A DNA stretch of 64,000 nt from Chrysomallon squamiferum (Eukaryota; Mollusca; Gastropoda; Neomphalida; Peltospiridae): positions 812,001 to 876,000 of the forward strand of contig CM022670.1 in the NCBI GenBank assembly GCA_012295275.1, read 5' to 3'. The stretch's first letter is position 1; each line of letters opens with the position of its first letter. Below the pieces are notes generated by a model. That model was not told where the DNA came from, did no database searches, and saw nothing but the letters and a program-made list of their open reading frames with translations. Made by a program: the position numbers and the translations under genes. This document shows positions 1 through 21,476 of the stretch, in pieces.

Positions 1-147
1 TTTTAATTTTATTATATTTTATTTATTTATTTATTTATTTATTTATGTATTTTTTTTATTGTTCACTTAATGCTTGATTACCATTGAACCCCAAAGTATT
101 TGTATGTTGAAATTTGAGTGTTTATCTGTTTCAAACAATTCTTTTAG

Positions 148-7294
<7,147 letters not shown>

Positions 7295-8462
7295 AAACTT
7301 TGTTAAATGCTGGAGAACTACAAGAATTTGGATTAACACTTCTTTGTTTTTATCCAGTATTTAAATTAATTTACAACTGGCTGTTAACATCACTTTTAAA
7401 CTGTAACCAACATGTTTTATACATTTTAATACGTTTGTAAAAATAATGAACCAGACTTGAGAAATTTTTTGTTTTGTACAACATGTTACAAACTTAATTA
7501 TAACAAGTTTCATAAACAGGTCACCAAAAATTTATGTGATTAGAAACCTTCATAAAATTTTATAGTTTTTATGACAAACTTAATGCAAACCTTTATGATA
7601 AATATCATGAAATGTTTTTAAACAACTTTGCTGAAATGTTTGTCAGTTGCTGCCTGAAGAAACTAAAACCTTCACTATTGTGATATTTACATTCCAAATT
7701 GTTTAGATGGCCAAAATATATTTATATAATCATTATAATTTATTTACTTTTATTGTGATGTCATTCCGTCCATAGTCTATTTATTCAAGTGTCTGTGATT
7801 TATATTTTATCTATATATCTGGTTTATAAATGTATCTGAAACAGTATCTGACATTTTATTATTTATTAATTACTGTATTTGTATTATAAATGTAAACATG
7901 TGGGTGTGTCTGACAAAGTGAAATGTTTACAATTATTTCAAATATATATATATATAGTTTTTCTGACTAAAGCAATTGAGAGTCTAATTCTGATGTTATT
8001 TAAACAAAACCCTCCTGATAAAACCCCCAAAACCTGAATCTTGTATAAAAGAAAACAAATATAATGCTGTGGATTCTTTTTTGTGTTGTATCCATGATAA
8101 AGATAGCACATAGCAAGTCTTTTAATAATTAATATTTCAGCATTACTATTTTAATTTTTAATCTTTTTCTTACTTAAAGAAAGGTAACTCTAAATAAGGT
8201 GTGATTAATAAATGATTAGTTTGTTTCCCTTGAAAAAAAAGTAGCTGGTAACATATATAATTGATTGTAATTTCCTTTTCGTTGTTTTCGATATAAAAGT
8301 TTTATATTATCTGTTTTTGCCACATTATCACAGTCATCATAACTCTAGTTCCTTTTTTTTTTTTTTTTACAGAAATTATAATAATGATGATAACAGTATA
8401 ATAATAATTTCACAACTGTCAGTTTACTGAAAGAAACAAAAAACAAAATGAATTCCAAAATC
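7295..8462 (+). other. TPR gene 3' UTR and tail-to-tail junction
   Basis: After the TAA at 7294 there is AT-rich sequence without open frames. The first clear plus-strand AATAAA is at 8207-8212, so a 3' UTR of about 0.9 kb is likely. The minus-strand signal of the Kelch gene lies at 8463-8468, leaving roughly 250 bp between the two convergent transcript ends. Confidence 0.5.
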
Positions 8463-8468
8463 TTTATT
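8463..8468 (-). terminator. Candidate polyadenylation signal of the Kelch-like gene
   Basis: TTTATT on the plus strand is AATAAA on the minus strand, in the context AATAAAGATTTTGG. T-rich sequence follows in the transcript direction (ATTTTGTTTTTTGTTTC). Other AATAAA strings exist between here and 12405, so this is one candidate, not a proven end. Confidence 0.4.
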
Positions 8469-11400
8469 GAGACATGTCAAATACAAAAAAATATATTAAT
8501 GTAACAGTGCCACATCTGCAGTTGGACTTATAAATTTACATGATGAATCATTTTAAAAATAAATACCCTGAAATTAATTTAAATGATACAAGATTATCTG
8601 TGACTTTTTTTTCCTGAATGAAAAAATGTATTAAATCTTCTGAGTTGAGCAATTTTAGTTTTGATATTAATTGATAAATTTTGTAGATATTGTTTGATTT
8701 TGCAGTGAACTACTTCTACAATCCACACAACCTCAGTTCACAGAACAGATGATATGGATTAAATCATATGGGCCAATTTCCAAAAACAAATACATTATTA
8801 AATCTTCCATGAAAAGTTGATAAAGTCAGTCGTAATCGATGGATGGATAGATGGATGGGTGGATGGATGGATGGATGGATGGATATGAATATAACAAGTA
8901 TAAAATGCCACTCCAAAAGTTAGGACTTTTCTATAGGATTGTCATCATATTAAAAGTGGTCCACAATTCAAACATAGGAAAAACAAAAAATCATTCAAAT
9001 ATACAACAATTTTCTGTATAAACCTGAACACTGAAACTAGTAAAATTAACAATTAAATTTATTTGAAAACATTTCAAGTTAAAATCTCAACTTTAATATA
9101 TTGTAATTTTTCAACATTTGAAAACATTTTCTTTTAAAAAATAAAAATAATTTTTCTTTTCAAATTCATAAATCAAGAAAAGTTATGCATGCTTAATTCT
9201 GTAATTGACAAATCCTGTCTCTCTATAAATAGTAACATGCAGGACCAGCACTGATCAATACCAATGTCCAGCACTAAATAATAGTTTGATCTAGCATTGT
9301 TATTTTAAAAAATAAAATAAAATAAAAGAACTGAATTTGAGCACATAAAACCCCATTATGCACCTCTTGCACAACTAAAATGTAAAACTATTTGTACAGA
9401 AGATTAAAGATAAACACTGGGTCTGCATTCTGGACTATTTTGTTAAAACAGCAGTCGTCACACAAACACACAATGAGTAATGAAATATCATACAACAATC
9501 AGCATAAAACTACAGCACCCAGTATTAAGGCCTGGGTAACAATGGAAATCATAATAAATAACATACTTTGTCTGCAACTGCTAGTAAAAAAAGTAAATAT
9601 AATAATAATAAAAATATAAAAAAAAAGATGAGAAAAAATATAAAAATCAAATATTAAATAAAATTATAAAAATATAATAAATAAATAATATTTAATGGAA
9701 TATAAGTATATTTCTATTTGTCATTCAGCTTTTTAAAACTTTTTCAATAAAAAAAAATAAAAATCTAAGAATAAAATGTAATTCAGACCTAAAGATCTTT
9801 CTTCAACATTACTACAAACAGCCAAGTATATTATTTAATAATAATAAATGTATATAATATGATTCCCATTGTTATCTTTGGCCCACGGAAGGCATTATGG
9901 ATCGATGACAAGTGAAACATGAATACCAAAATAGAATATTTCACAGCTGGTCCAGTATAAAAATAGCAGTTCTGACATTTAGTGATGTTCAAAAATAGAA
10001 AGCTATCAGTACATCATGTAGGCATCGTTGATGGTTAAAAATGTTACTTGCTAATAACAAACATCAAACACAATTAACTAATTAACCTGTACAAAAATCA
10101 GCTATTTTTAGTTTGTTTCTCTTCATTTTGTTCACAGTGTGATGTTACTGAGTTAATAGTTCTTCTTTATTATGACTCAAAATAAATTTGTAAAGAGTGA
10201 CATGTCATTATAGTTATTTTAGTTGACTGGATATTTATTTATGTACGTGAGTTTATTATTTGTAAATTAAATATATATGTTACATTAAATTTATATATTT
10301 ATATATATTAAAAAAGATATTTCAGAATGCTGTATTAGATTTTTGTTTTATTTTTCAATTCACCCTTTTAACTTTATAGATAAAGTTTAAAATAACTGCA
10401 TATTAATATGTTTATATTAAATTAATGTTATGAATTACATATATTCAATCAAAATAGTCTTTTTGGTTTACACGTCATCTAATTGGTCATGTATATAAAG
10501 TAATAATATATATTTAATTAATGTGATATACAGCAGTGAAACAATTACAACAGCAATACATACTGCAACAGAATAAAAAATGTATTCTATATATCAATAT
10601 GGAATCTTTCTACAATGTTTGCTCTTTAAAATAAAATGAAAGATTGAACAAACAAGCTAGGTAAACAGGTTTTAAATTTATATTACATTTAAGTCCTTGT
10701 ATGAAAACTATTTATGATATTTATGAATAAAATGTAAATGAGTGAATTTTGTTTTTTAAAGACCAATAACACATGAATAATAATGAAAAGAGGTCACCAG
10801 GTCTATAAACTGGAATGTCAAAAATTAGGCTTAATCTTGAGTTAACATGTTCTTTAAACTGTTTTTATTTATTTGTTTGTTGATTTGTTAAGATGTTCTT
10901 GATGGGGATTTTTGTTGGTTTTCTTTTTGTCTTTTTTTTTATTCTTATTGTTTATGATTTTTGCAGTTTTCATCTAATTCACAGACTAGATATAAAATAA
11001 ATATTATATTATATATTACATATTTTACAGTCTGCTCTATATATTAACATTTTGTTCATAATTTCACACTATTAAAGAAATTTTTTAAATATGAATAATT
11101 ATTTATATCTAAAACATTGGCAGAAGATAAACATATCTTTCTTGGTATCAGGTGATAAACAACTAAAACTAAATTCATTTTGAATGATCATTTCTTGAGA
11201 ATTTTATTTTTTTATTATTATTATTATTATATACAAATATGTATTATTAATAACACAGTTCATCAGGACTATATAACATGAAAATTACAAATCAAAACAT
11301 TATTCAAAGAAATTCAAATTTTAGGTTTTCACGTTTTTTATTTAAAGTTAACATAAAGCATTAATTTTCAGTCTTATTATTTTTATTTTATTTTTTCTTC

Positions 11401-12405
11401 TAAAAATATAGAACTATTGAAACTAAAAATTAGGTAATTGCATTGATATGATACATTGAATGACTAGTACATAAATACATACATACAAAAAAAGTAATAA
11501 TTAAAAATTTAAAATAACAAAACCAAAAAAACTACTGCTTATATTAACAGCAGAATATAAGGCACTTCAGTAATACAAGTAAATTAATTTGGTATATAAT
11601 TTTTATAGTTAAAAATGAACTCTTGTACAGGCATTGTGCCTAGCATTTGTTTTAGTTAATCTTTTTTTTTTTAAGATAGCAATGAAATGTTTATTGTTTA
11701 TTCATTGTTTTTGTTTTTTCATTTTACCATCACCAATAAATATGAAAACAAAATGAGTATGTCATTATCTAATAAGAGTAATATCATCTATAAGCAATTG
11801 CAACAATAATTTTCTAACATTTCTCTATCTACAGATCTTTGCATATAAAAATATATAATCAGAATTATAAAATCCATTGTCAGTTTGAATTTCAATGTAG
11901 CTGTACTGTGTACTGTTAAAACTAACTGTAACAAGTATTATTAAACATGATTCTACAATAGAAATCTTCAGAATTAAGAATCCTCTATCACATCTGATTA
12001 AATCCAGTACTGGAACACTTTATGGGAATTTTTGTTTTTTCATTATTCTTTATGCTATTTTGAATCACACAGATCCATTAAAGGGAAATCCAAGAGTCAA
12101 GGAAATGTTGAAAAATACAAATCTTGCATGACTAGTTTGTTTAATTCATGATACTCACAGAATCCAACTCTTGAGGTCTTCACAATATTGCTAATCGTTT
12201 ATTTTTATACACACATATTTTGAGTGTATTGAAACAGTTGCATAGTTGGAATTAGTGCTGCTATGACTGGCCAGCAAGGAAGAATTACTTTAAGAGAAGT
12301 GTTAACATCTCAGAGCCAAGTGGACAATGGAGATCTGACTTTTTTCAAATGGAATAGTCCTGAAGGCCACCTCTTGAGGAAAGAGAGTGACCGTTTTATT
12401 GATAG
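8469..12405 (-). other. Probable long 3' UTR of the Kelch-like gene
   Basis: Nearly 4 kb after the stop codon on the minus strand has no credible coding exon on either strand. It is AT-rich with scattered homopolymers and a GGAT array at 8838-8884. Calling it UTR is inference from the absence of another gene before the convergent TPR gene. Confidence 0.45.
8838..8884 (+). repeat. (GGAT)n tetranucleotide repeat
   Basis: About eleven GATG/GGAT units with one or two substitutions (GATA, GGTG). Confidence 0.95.
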
Positions 12406-15400
12406 TCAGCTGGTGGGTACATGAACCACACATGCACCAGCTCGACCAGTACAGAGTGAGGAAACCTGGGAAAAAACACAATAAATAATAACATATTTTA
12501 TGTAGTAAAATTTTAAAATCCTAAAACAAATATTTAAAGGAAAATAATATTTGAACAAGATAAAATAAAATAAAATTAAGTATTAAATTGAAAATAAAAA
12601 AATAAAATAAAATAAAATAAAATAAAATTAGATAAATAAAAAAAATAGGAAAAATGGAAAAACAACGGAGAATGACATTAAATTAAGAAAATGAAATTTG
12701 CAGAGCATTTTTTTCCAAAACAAAACAATAACCATGAGGACTTTTATATATGAAGATGAACAAATAATGACAAACAAACAAAAGGAAATAATTACCATTC
12801 AGCAAGTAGAGAACTATTTCAGTTTCTTATTTTAAATCATTATCTGAGAAAAAAAGAAAAAAAAAGTTATATTAACAATAAAACTCACTTTGGTCCACTC
12901 ATTTGTGATTGGGTCATATGACTCAACTTCATTTAGATACTGCTGGCCATCATATCCACCAACTGCAAACAGCTTATCTCCAAGGGGACATAATCCCACA
13001 GCATCCCGCGGTGAGCCCATTGGAGCTATCATTGTCCACTGGTCTGTTTTGGGATCATATCTGAAAAAGATAAAGTATTACGATCATTTCTTATTTTTGA
13101 ATTTTGGATAATGGATCCTCAATCAGTATTATAGAACTTCATAATTAAATTATTATGAAAATACCTGTGAACCTATCACTAAAATAACATAAAACTGGAA
13201 AATATTTTGAGGTAATTCATTTTTTTTCTATTACAGTATTAACACTCATAAGCCAAAAATAAATTTTAAAACATAAATATACATGTTTTTCTCAAGACAT
13301 ATTACATGGGTGGGTGTCTTCATTATCTTTATGCAACCATAATGTTATAATTTCCTAGCTGTAACATCAAACCACTGTTACCTTTCTGCACAGTCAAATC
13401 TGCTGCATGTTGGATTAGTGGCAGGTGCTTCATGTCCACCCACAGCATATAAAAATCCATTACAAGTGGCCACACCCACACCACCCCTCCTCTTCGACAT
13501 TGGGGTACAGGGTGTCCATTTATTAGTATGTGGATCAAAATATTCTACAGATTTAAGACATGAACTTCCATCACGTCCACCTACAGCAAACAGTCTGAAG
13601 TAGAAAAATAATAACAAAAAAGTGTATTTAACAGTTATTTCCTTGATTACAGATATATATTTTATTAAATAATAATAATTAATAAACTGAAAAAACTATA
13701 AATTTTATACATTACATTTAATTTAGAAACATAAAAATAAATTTTATTTTCCACCTTTAAATATTTTCATATTTCTTTTATAATACAAACAATTAGTATC
13801 TTTAATAAAAACATAAAAGAAAAAAATATATGAAAGAAAATCAATTCTGAGGAAAAAAACCCATTGGACTTAATACTTTGGTGTTATAAAATGAATAAAA
13901 TTAGTGTTTTTTTTCTAAATCTCACTTTCCAACAAGGGGGGCAACTCCAACTGTACTACGTGCAGTGGACATTGGTGCCACGTAACTCCACTGTCGAGCT
14001 TGAGGGTCCCATCTTTCCACAGTGTTAAGATATGACCAACCATCATGTCCTCCTACTGCATACATAGGCCCTTCCAGAACACCAACACCTACCAAATGAA
14101 CAGGGAAATTAAATTTGAATATTTGTAAAAAATAAATATGTAAAATATTTATTTTTCATTCTAAAATCCACCTTCTACTATTAAAACAGTGAAGCTAAAA
14201 ATGTTTAAATGACAGTCAAAAAATTAATTTGGAGTTACTTTGGAAATTATTTTTTGTAATTATAGATTTGTGAACATAAATTTCAGAAGTTTCTTTTCAT
14301 TGTTGTTTTAGAAAAGAGTCATACCAAGTCCGTGTCGGTGTGTTGACATTGGTGGCATCAACATCCAGACTTTTTTCTTTGGATCGTAACTTTCTACAGT
14401 GTTCAGTGTTTTGAGCCCATCGCGACCACCCACCACAAATAACTTGTCTTCCAAAACAGCCACTCCAAACTGAAGTCGTCTCCCATTCATGTTGGCTACC
14501 TGTACCCATGTGTTGGTCCTAAAGTCATATTTTTCTATACTGGTAGCTCCTGTAAATTAGAAAAAAAAAATATATATATATTTGTAATCTTCTGAGTGAT
14601 GCATAATATGGGAAAGAAATAAAAAAAGATGTTGATAAAGTACTGGCAGAAGACTGCTGAAAATAAATTTGAATCAGTTTAAAAAAAGAAAGAAAAAAAA
14701 CTGAAATTCACCATCTGACCCGATAGAGACAAATGCTATAAGACACCTATATAAAGATAACTGTATTCATTTTGAGTACAGAAAAAAAAAAAAAATGAAA
14801 TTGTGTAAGACACCTAATTTATTTTGAAACAGATAACAATATATTTTGATTTAAAAATTCTTCTTCTTTTTCTTTTTTTTTTCACGTACATGAATACAAT
14901 GTGAAACTACTGAAAAATGAGCACCAAGGGCACATTAAAACATTATTGTACTGTAGTTATTTAACACTCAAAAATTATTTCAATCATTTTCATGAAAATA
15001 ATAAATAACAAAAAATAGTAGATTGAAATATTAGCTCTTACTTTAAGTTTATAGTTTATTTTTTTACATCTAAAACAAGAAGAAGAAGAAGAAGAAGAAT
15101 ATACCTTTGCTGCAATCCATGCCTCCGACTGCATACATGACACCAACAGTGGATTTCCTGGGTTTAGTTCTGGGACTTTGGAATGATGATCGGCGTTCTG
15201 GCAAAAGGTGATACTTGAGTGCTTCCATTATCAGCTGCTGACATTCCTTGTCATCCTTGAACAGTGGATTTGTCTCCACATAGTCAGCAATATACTTAAA
15301 TATAGAATACATTAATTTTTAAAATCTTTTGTCACAAAATTAATACTCAAACATAATATACATGTGTCCTTCTTCTTATTTATTTATTTGTTTATTTATT

Positions 15401-18369
15401 TATTTTTAATTAATTTGTTTCCAATGATCAACATGCCAATTTTTTATTAATTTTTTATTTTTTTTCTTTGTTTTAGCTTACAAGTGATTAGATTTTTGTT
15501 GTTATTGGGATTTTCAAATTAAATTATTAAATTTAAAGTATTTAAAAAGTTATTTAATTTCAGCTAGTCCAATTCATTTTGAATCATGTTTAAAAGAAAG
15601 AAAGAAAGAAAAAAACAGGAAAAAAGAATAATTAAATCACAACATTCTTGATAATACTTTGTAAAATGAATTTTGCTAATCATATTAGTGTCTTGTTTTT
15701 TAAATAATTAAATGTATCTGCTAAAAAAAATATATCTTATTTCATTTAATTCTTGTCATAAAGATTACCATAAAAATTTATTAAATAGATTTAATTATTT
15801 AATATACTTAATATGTTAAAAAGAAAACAAAACAGAATTAATAATGAAACAATGCATTATTATAAGCCTGTATTATACATATTTAAACAATAAAAACAGA
15901 GAGAGACAGAAAAAAATAAACAAATAAAATAAAAATAAAAAAGATAAAAGAAGAAAAACATTTTTTCTTAATCATTTGAAAAACTTTTTATAAATGTTTT
16001 TTTGTTTTGTTTTTTATTTTTTTAAAGTGCCTTTGGCATTAATTCTGAAGATGATTCACAAAATCTCTAAAATTGATTTAGATATTCAAATCTGATTTTA
16101 TCAAGTGAAACCAAATTGATTTTCTAATCCAATCTTCATTATATATGTGTTAGATTCTTTGGTGATACGAGATTCACACATAACCTGGGTTAAAAGGTTA
16201 AGTGTTCGCTCTAATCTTTATTTAATTGATTTATGTCATCCCCAAGAAATCTTCACATATATTTTCTTTAGTCGTCCAAGTATGACTGGAAAGTGGTAAA
16301 CCTTATTTTACATTATCGACACTGTCATTAATTACTAAGGACTTGAATTGTGCCTCACAGCAGGGATGTGTAACTGCACATGATGTGTGAGGGAAAAAAT
16401 GTATTAGTTGCTGCAGTTGTATGACAAATCAATTCTCTTAATCCAGTGGGAAATTTTCAATGAAGCCAAGTTACACATTTCCACTGATGAATGGTATTGG
16501 CTAGAGTGCATGTTTATAGCATCATTAAGCTGTGTGTCAAAAACCCAGAGAAAATGTGTCATTTGAAATGCATACTTTAAGAAAGTTTAAAATAAAAATT
16601 AATCAGTTAAAAAAAGTTAACAAGAACTGTTTACATTCCTACCAAAAACAGACACAAGCATCTTACTATAAGGAAATAAATGTTACCAAAGAGAAAACGC
16701 ATTATTCTATTGCTTTTTGTTGGAAATGTTATTTATTAAAATTTTAGGACACTTTATTATAAATGTATTGATATTAAGCTTTTTGAAGTTGTTATAATAT
16801 TATATTATAGCTAAACTCAATTTGACTTTTCTTGTTTTATTATATCCACTAACAGAAAAAATTAAAAAATGAAGGGAAAAAGTGAAAGAAAATGTTTTTG
16901 ACCTTTAAGAAAGAAGAATAAAGGTATCTCAAGAGACAGAATAACAATCAATAATATCTAACATATATGTGTGTTATTTACTATGTAGCTCAGTTTAATC
17001 CAATAAAAAATCTGTAGATTCCCCAAATGATTAACTGAAAATAACTTTTCCAAACCATGCCAAAACCAGACAAACAATAACCATACACAAAGGATTCCAA
17101 TATCTGATATAAAAGTTTTCAATCAGGAATCTAGAATGCAATGTTCTGAGTCCCTAGAAAGTTATTATTCATATACAATTTCTAATAGTTAGGTCAATCT
17201 TATATTTACTAATATTTTTAATTGGATTTTTTTCAGAATGAATTTGTATTTTATAATACAATTAAGATGAAATAAACTCACCTGAGGAGCCATTAATGGA
17301 AGTTTAATGTGAGAAAGAAGTTTGGAAAGCACTTTGCGTCGATTGGTAATATCGTGTTTGGACCACTTGACCAACGCCTCAAAAATAGTTTCTTCATTGG
17401 GGACATTGAGGTCATCACTGGACAACAGTTCAGACACCTCTTCACTTGGAAGGATTAGGAATTCTTGATTGTGAATCACATCAACAAAATGTTCCTTGAA
17501 AAAAAAAAAAACATACATTAATATTAAAGCATTATTTTAAATTAAAGTAGAACAAAATATCTTTTACATACACTTTCAGACTAACTTTAATCTTTAATTT
17601 ATATTACATGTTCCATCTGAATGTCAACTTCAAAATTAATGCTGTCCCTGAACAGACATAATAAACTCAACAAGTCATGCATAATTGAGTAAAACCTAAT
17701 TTGATTTCTTTGTTCATGTGAAGAAAGCATTTATCAGAATCACCATCACACTCCACATTCTAACATACGAAGGAGTGCATCTAGTTACTAATTATATGAC
17801 TTCAGTCATGAAACAGATAAAAGCATTAGCACAACACTGGCTTTTCTTCAAAAATGAATGAATATGTATCAAGTGATAAGCTAGCAAAAAAGTAATATGA
17901 ATGAAATAGTAAACCTTTCTTTTAAGAAACAAAAAGAAGACTTGCCAAAAAGCCAGAACTCACCATAACATAATTGTTTGCCACTTTGTATAGATTGGTA
18001 CATCCCTGAGCATCAGCAAACTGGCGAATTCCAATGCAGTTAGATGGGTGTAGTTGTTTCATGAGAAAACTACAACATGCCTCAACAACTTCTGAAAGCT
18101 GCAGTAAGCATGATGTAGCCAGCAGACTTTCAACTGTTTCTTCCTTCAACTCAATTTTTCCTGCAAAAAGAAAAAAAAAGAATAATAAAAAATAAATAAA
18201 TAAAAATTAATTATACTATAAAATAATGTTTTTTTCTTATGTGGATTTTTGCTTTCTCTTTCAAAGTATTTTTGACATATGGAGTACTCTTTAGCACAGT
18301 TTCAAACTGGAAAGACATGGGACAACTTAAATTTTATTTTAAAAGGAAATATTTGTTCAAAATAAAGCC

Positions 18370-18400
<31 letters not shown>

Positions 18401-21400
18401 AAAGAAAGAAAATTCATTTGAATGAAATTTTAAATATATAAAACAAAAAAATATGTTCTCCTCCCCACCAAAACAAAATAAATAAATAAAATTAAAAAAT
18501 TGTTTAAAAAATAAAAATAAAAACCAGCAAAACTGGTTTGTTATGTTCCAAAGATACTTTGAATTCATAAATATATTTATAAATATTGTTAAATTATTTA
18601 ATATATCTGAAGTTTCAAATGGTTTTAAAATTTAAGAAAACAAAATCAAAGGAAAAACTGAACAATACTGATATCAATAAAACATTTTTAATGAACATTA
18701 ATTTCATAGACACAACTGACACTTTGAAAATATAATTCTACATGTCACAGTTTTATCAGTAAACAAATTAAATATATCTGGAAGTGAATTCTCTGTACTG
18801 AATGTCAATTAAGCTAATACTTAAGCCAGATTTCTAGATTTGTTCATTACTTTCAATGCTAACTGCAAAGAAATGTGAAGTCAGTCACCTTATTTATTAA
18901 TATAAATTACATTAATGATAAAAGCTATACTGGCAAAAGAAAATAGAAAAAAAACAAACATAAAAAAACATGTTATGCAGGAGCCATTTTTTAAATATAT
19001 TTACAGGCTTTATGCGATATAATTATTTTTTCAATAATAGTAATATATAATAACAATAATAACAATAAAATTTAAAAATTAATGTTACTTGTATAACATA
19101 ATGTGTTATCTGAATGAGAAATTAAATATAAGGCAACACAATTTTATTGCAGACATTAATTCAATATGATTAAATAATTTTAGCTACTAAATTAATAGCT
19201 ACTAAAAAATTTAATAACACATTTCCACACTTTTCTTGATTCTGCATTGAAAGAAAAGAAAATGTAATAATGCAATTATTTCTATTTTGTAACATCTTGT
19301 ACTGAAATTAGTGGACTGAAGGCTAAAGGTCAAAAATACAGATGAAGTCAGGGAGATAACAGGGAATTGTTGAAAGAGTTGTATAGATTAACAACCTGAC
19401 ATTTGTTTTCTGCAGAAGAAATAATGCCATAAGCCAACATCAACAGGTAACTCCTGTCCAAGAACCTGTTGTGTCATAATGAGATAGAAAATTGCTAGAC
19501 AGTTGTTTACAGAAAGAAAAAAACACTTCTACTTTTCTAGTTATCTGCAGCAAGTATGTAATTACCAGCCAGGCAAGACAACTGTTGAAATGGTAGTTTT
19601 AGTGGAATGAGTCTTCATCTAATTCCTATGTTTATTACAAACAAGAGTTTTATTGTCTATCAGTCTTCACATTTTGACAGGCTGATAGGTTCCAGAGAAA
19701 ATGACTAGAACTTGGAGGTTCCCAGTGGGACTTGTTCCAAATTTTGGTTGTACTTGCCCTGGAGGTAACTCTGTACTTAACCTGATAGCAGGATAAGTAA
19801 CAGAATTTTTTGAAAATATATTTTTTTCATGCCAGCACTGATAATCCTGTCTAGAAGCTTTGATCTTTCCGTACTTTGAAATTGCATGAAGTTCAGTATT
19901 TTTTTTTTTCTCTCTCTCTCTCTCTCCCTGTTTGTGTGTGTACATATGTGCATGTGTGTGGGCATGTACATATGTGCATGTATTTTTCTGTGGATGTGGG
20001 TGTGCATGTGTATGTATATGAAGACAGAAATTATTAAAAACTTTCAAAATAAAGTTATCAGATCCTTAAAATAAAGATATTCTTCCATCTGCTCTGGTTT
20101 GCTTAATGTTAATGAATGCAAGAAGCTAATTGTTCACACTCCCAATTTTTAAACAATTATAGTAAAAAGTGAAAAAAATAAGCAATCCAGTCATGATCTG
20201 GGTGTCTTTATTCTACCACATAACAACATCAGCAGTCAGCTGACCACTGGTTGTATAGCAAAGACAATTTGATCCAATTAAGTGAGAATTAACATACTTC
20301 CTTATGTTCAGGAAATTAGTCACTATAGCAAAAGTGACCCAGTGCCACAGTTTTGTAATCCCCTTTGTACAGATTAATCAATTAACAAACAATTTTTAAA
20401 ATAATAATAATGACAGAGAAACAGAAAAAAAAGAAAAAAAAAGAAAAACAATTATGAAAACAAAAGCAAGAACAAATTTTAGATGACCAAAATAACAACA
20501 GATATATTTAATCCTATTTTAAAATAAGGTTATTTTTACACATAATAAATAATAGTCATATTAATTAAAAAAATACCTATCAGGAAAAAGATAAAGGGAA
20601 AAAAATGAAGAAAAAAGTAAAATAATTTTTTCATATTTTTGGCAAGGTATGTTGTTTTTGAGGAGACTGGGGTGTGGTCTTTTTTGTTTTTGATTATTTA
20701 TATACAGAGACCTCTAGTGCTTCCCACCTTAATTTCCCACAATCAGATACTCAAGTTATTTAATATACTGCTTTTATTTATTGGAACACAAGCATTTGTG
20801 ACATGAAATGAACTGGAATAAGAAAATCTCTCCAGAGAATTCCAGAGAAATCTGCATATCTTTTTCTTTCCTACTTGTTCACGCTCTCATGCCTTTTCAT
20901 ACTTCTTAACCATGCTATCAGCGAAAACTATTTTCAAAGCAATTATTTCAAGTGAAGAATGTGTGTTTATTTACAACAGATGCAGTGAAGGAAACTATCA
21001 TAAAAAGCTGTTAACTTTAGGCTTATTAACCTTTTTTCCACATGAAAAATATTTAAAGAAATTTTCAATTATGGTAATCCATAACAGACAAGAAAATGCT
21101 TAAAGTTTAGAGCAAGGGAAAAAAAATCTACCCAATGAACCGTTGACCAGAAAAACTAAATTTAAAAAGTGTTCACAATTTTATTATAATATCTGACCAA
21201 AATGTATGATAGACCATAAAATAGTAGTTAGCTTTAGATACAGTATTTATTATCTGTTAAAAATATGCTTAGAATTAGGTACAGCATTATAAATTACAGC
21301 GCTGCGGTGTAGTAGATAACATTTATCTGTAATGTGAATTTGTATTTATAAACAATTAACCAGCACACCGTATTTTATTTTTACAATTACTTCTATTTAT

Positions 21401-21436
21401 CAACTGTTAGTGCTTGATTGTTGTTTTTTATTTGTT

Positions 21437-21476
<40 letters not shown>

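Noticed and set aside
12890-13111. Plus-strand frames opposite the Kelch exons (also 13418-13603)
   Set aside because: Mirror frames of the strongly conserved minus-strand Kelch coding sequence.
19667-20047. 126-codon minus-strand frame rich in His and Thr
   Set aside because: Produced by CA/TG and TC-rich low-complexity DNA; no splice context or family resemblance.
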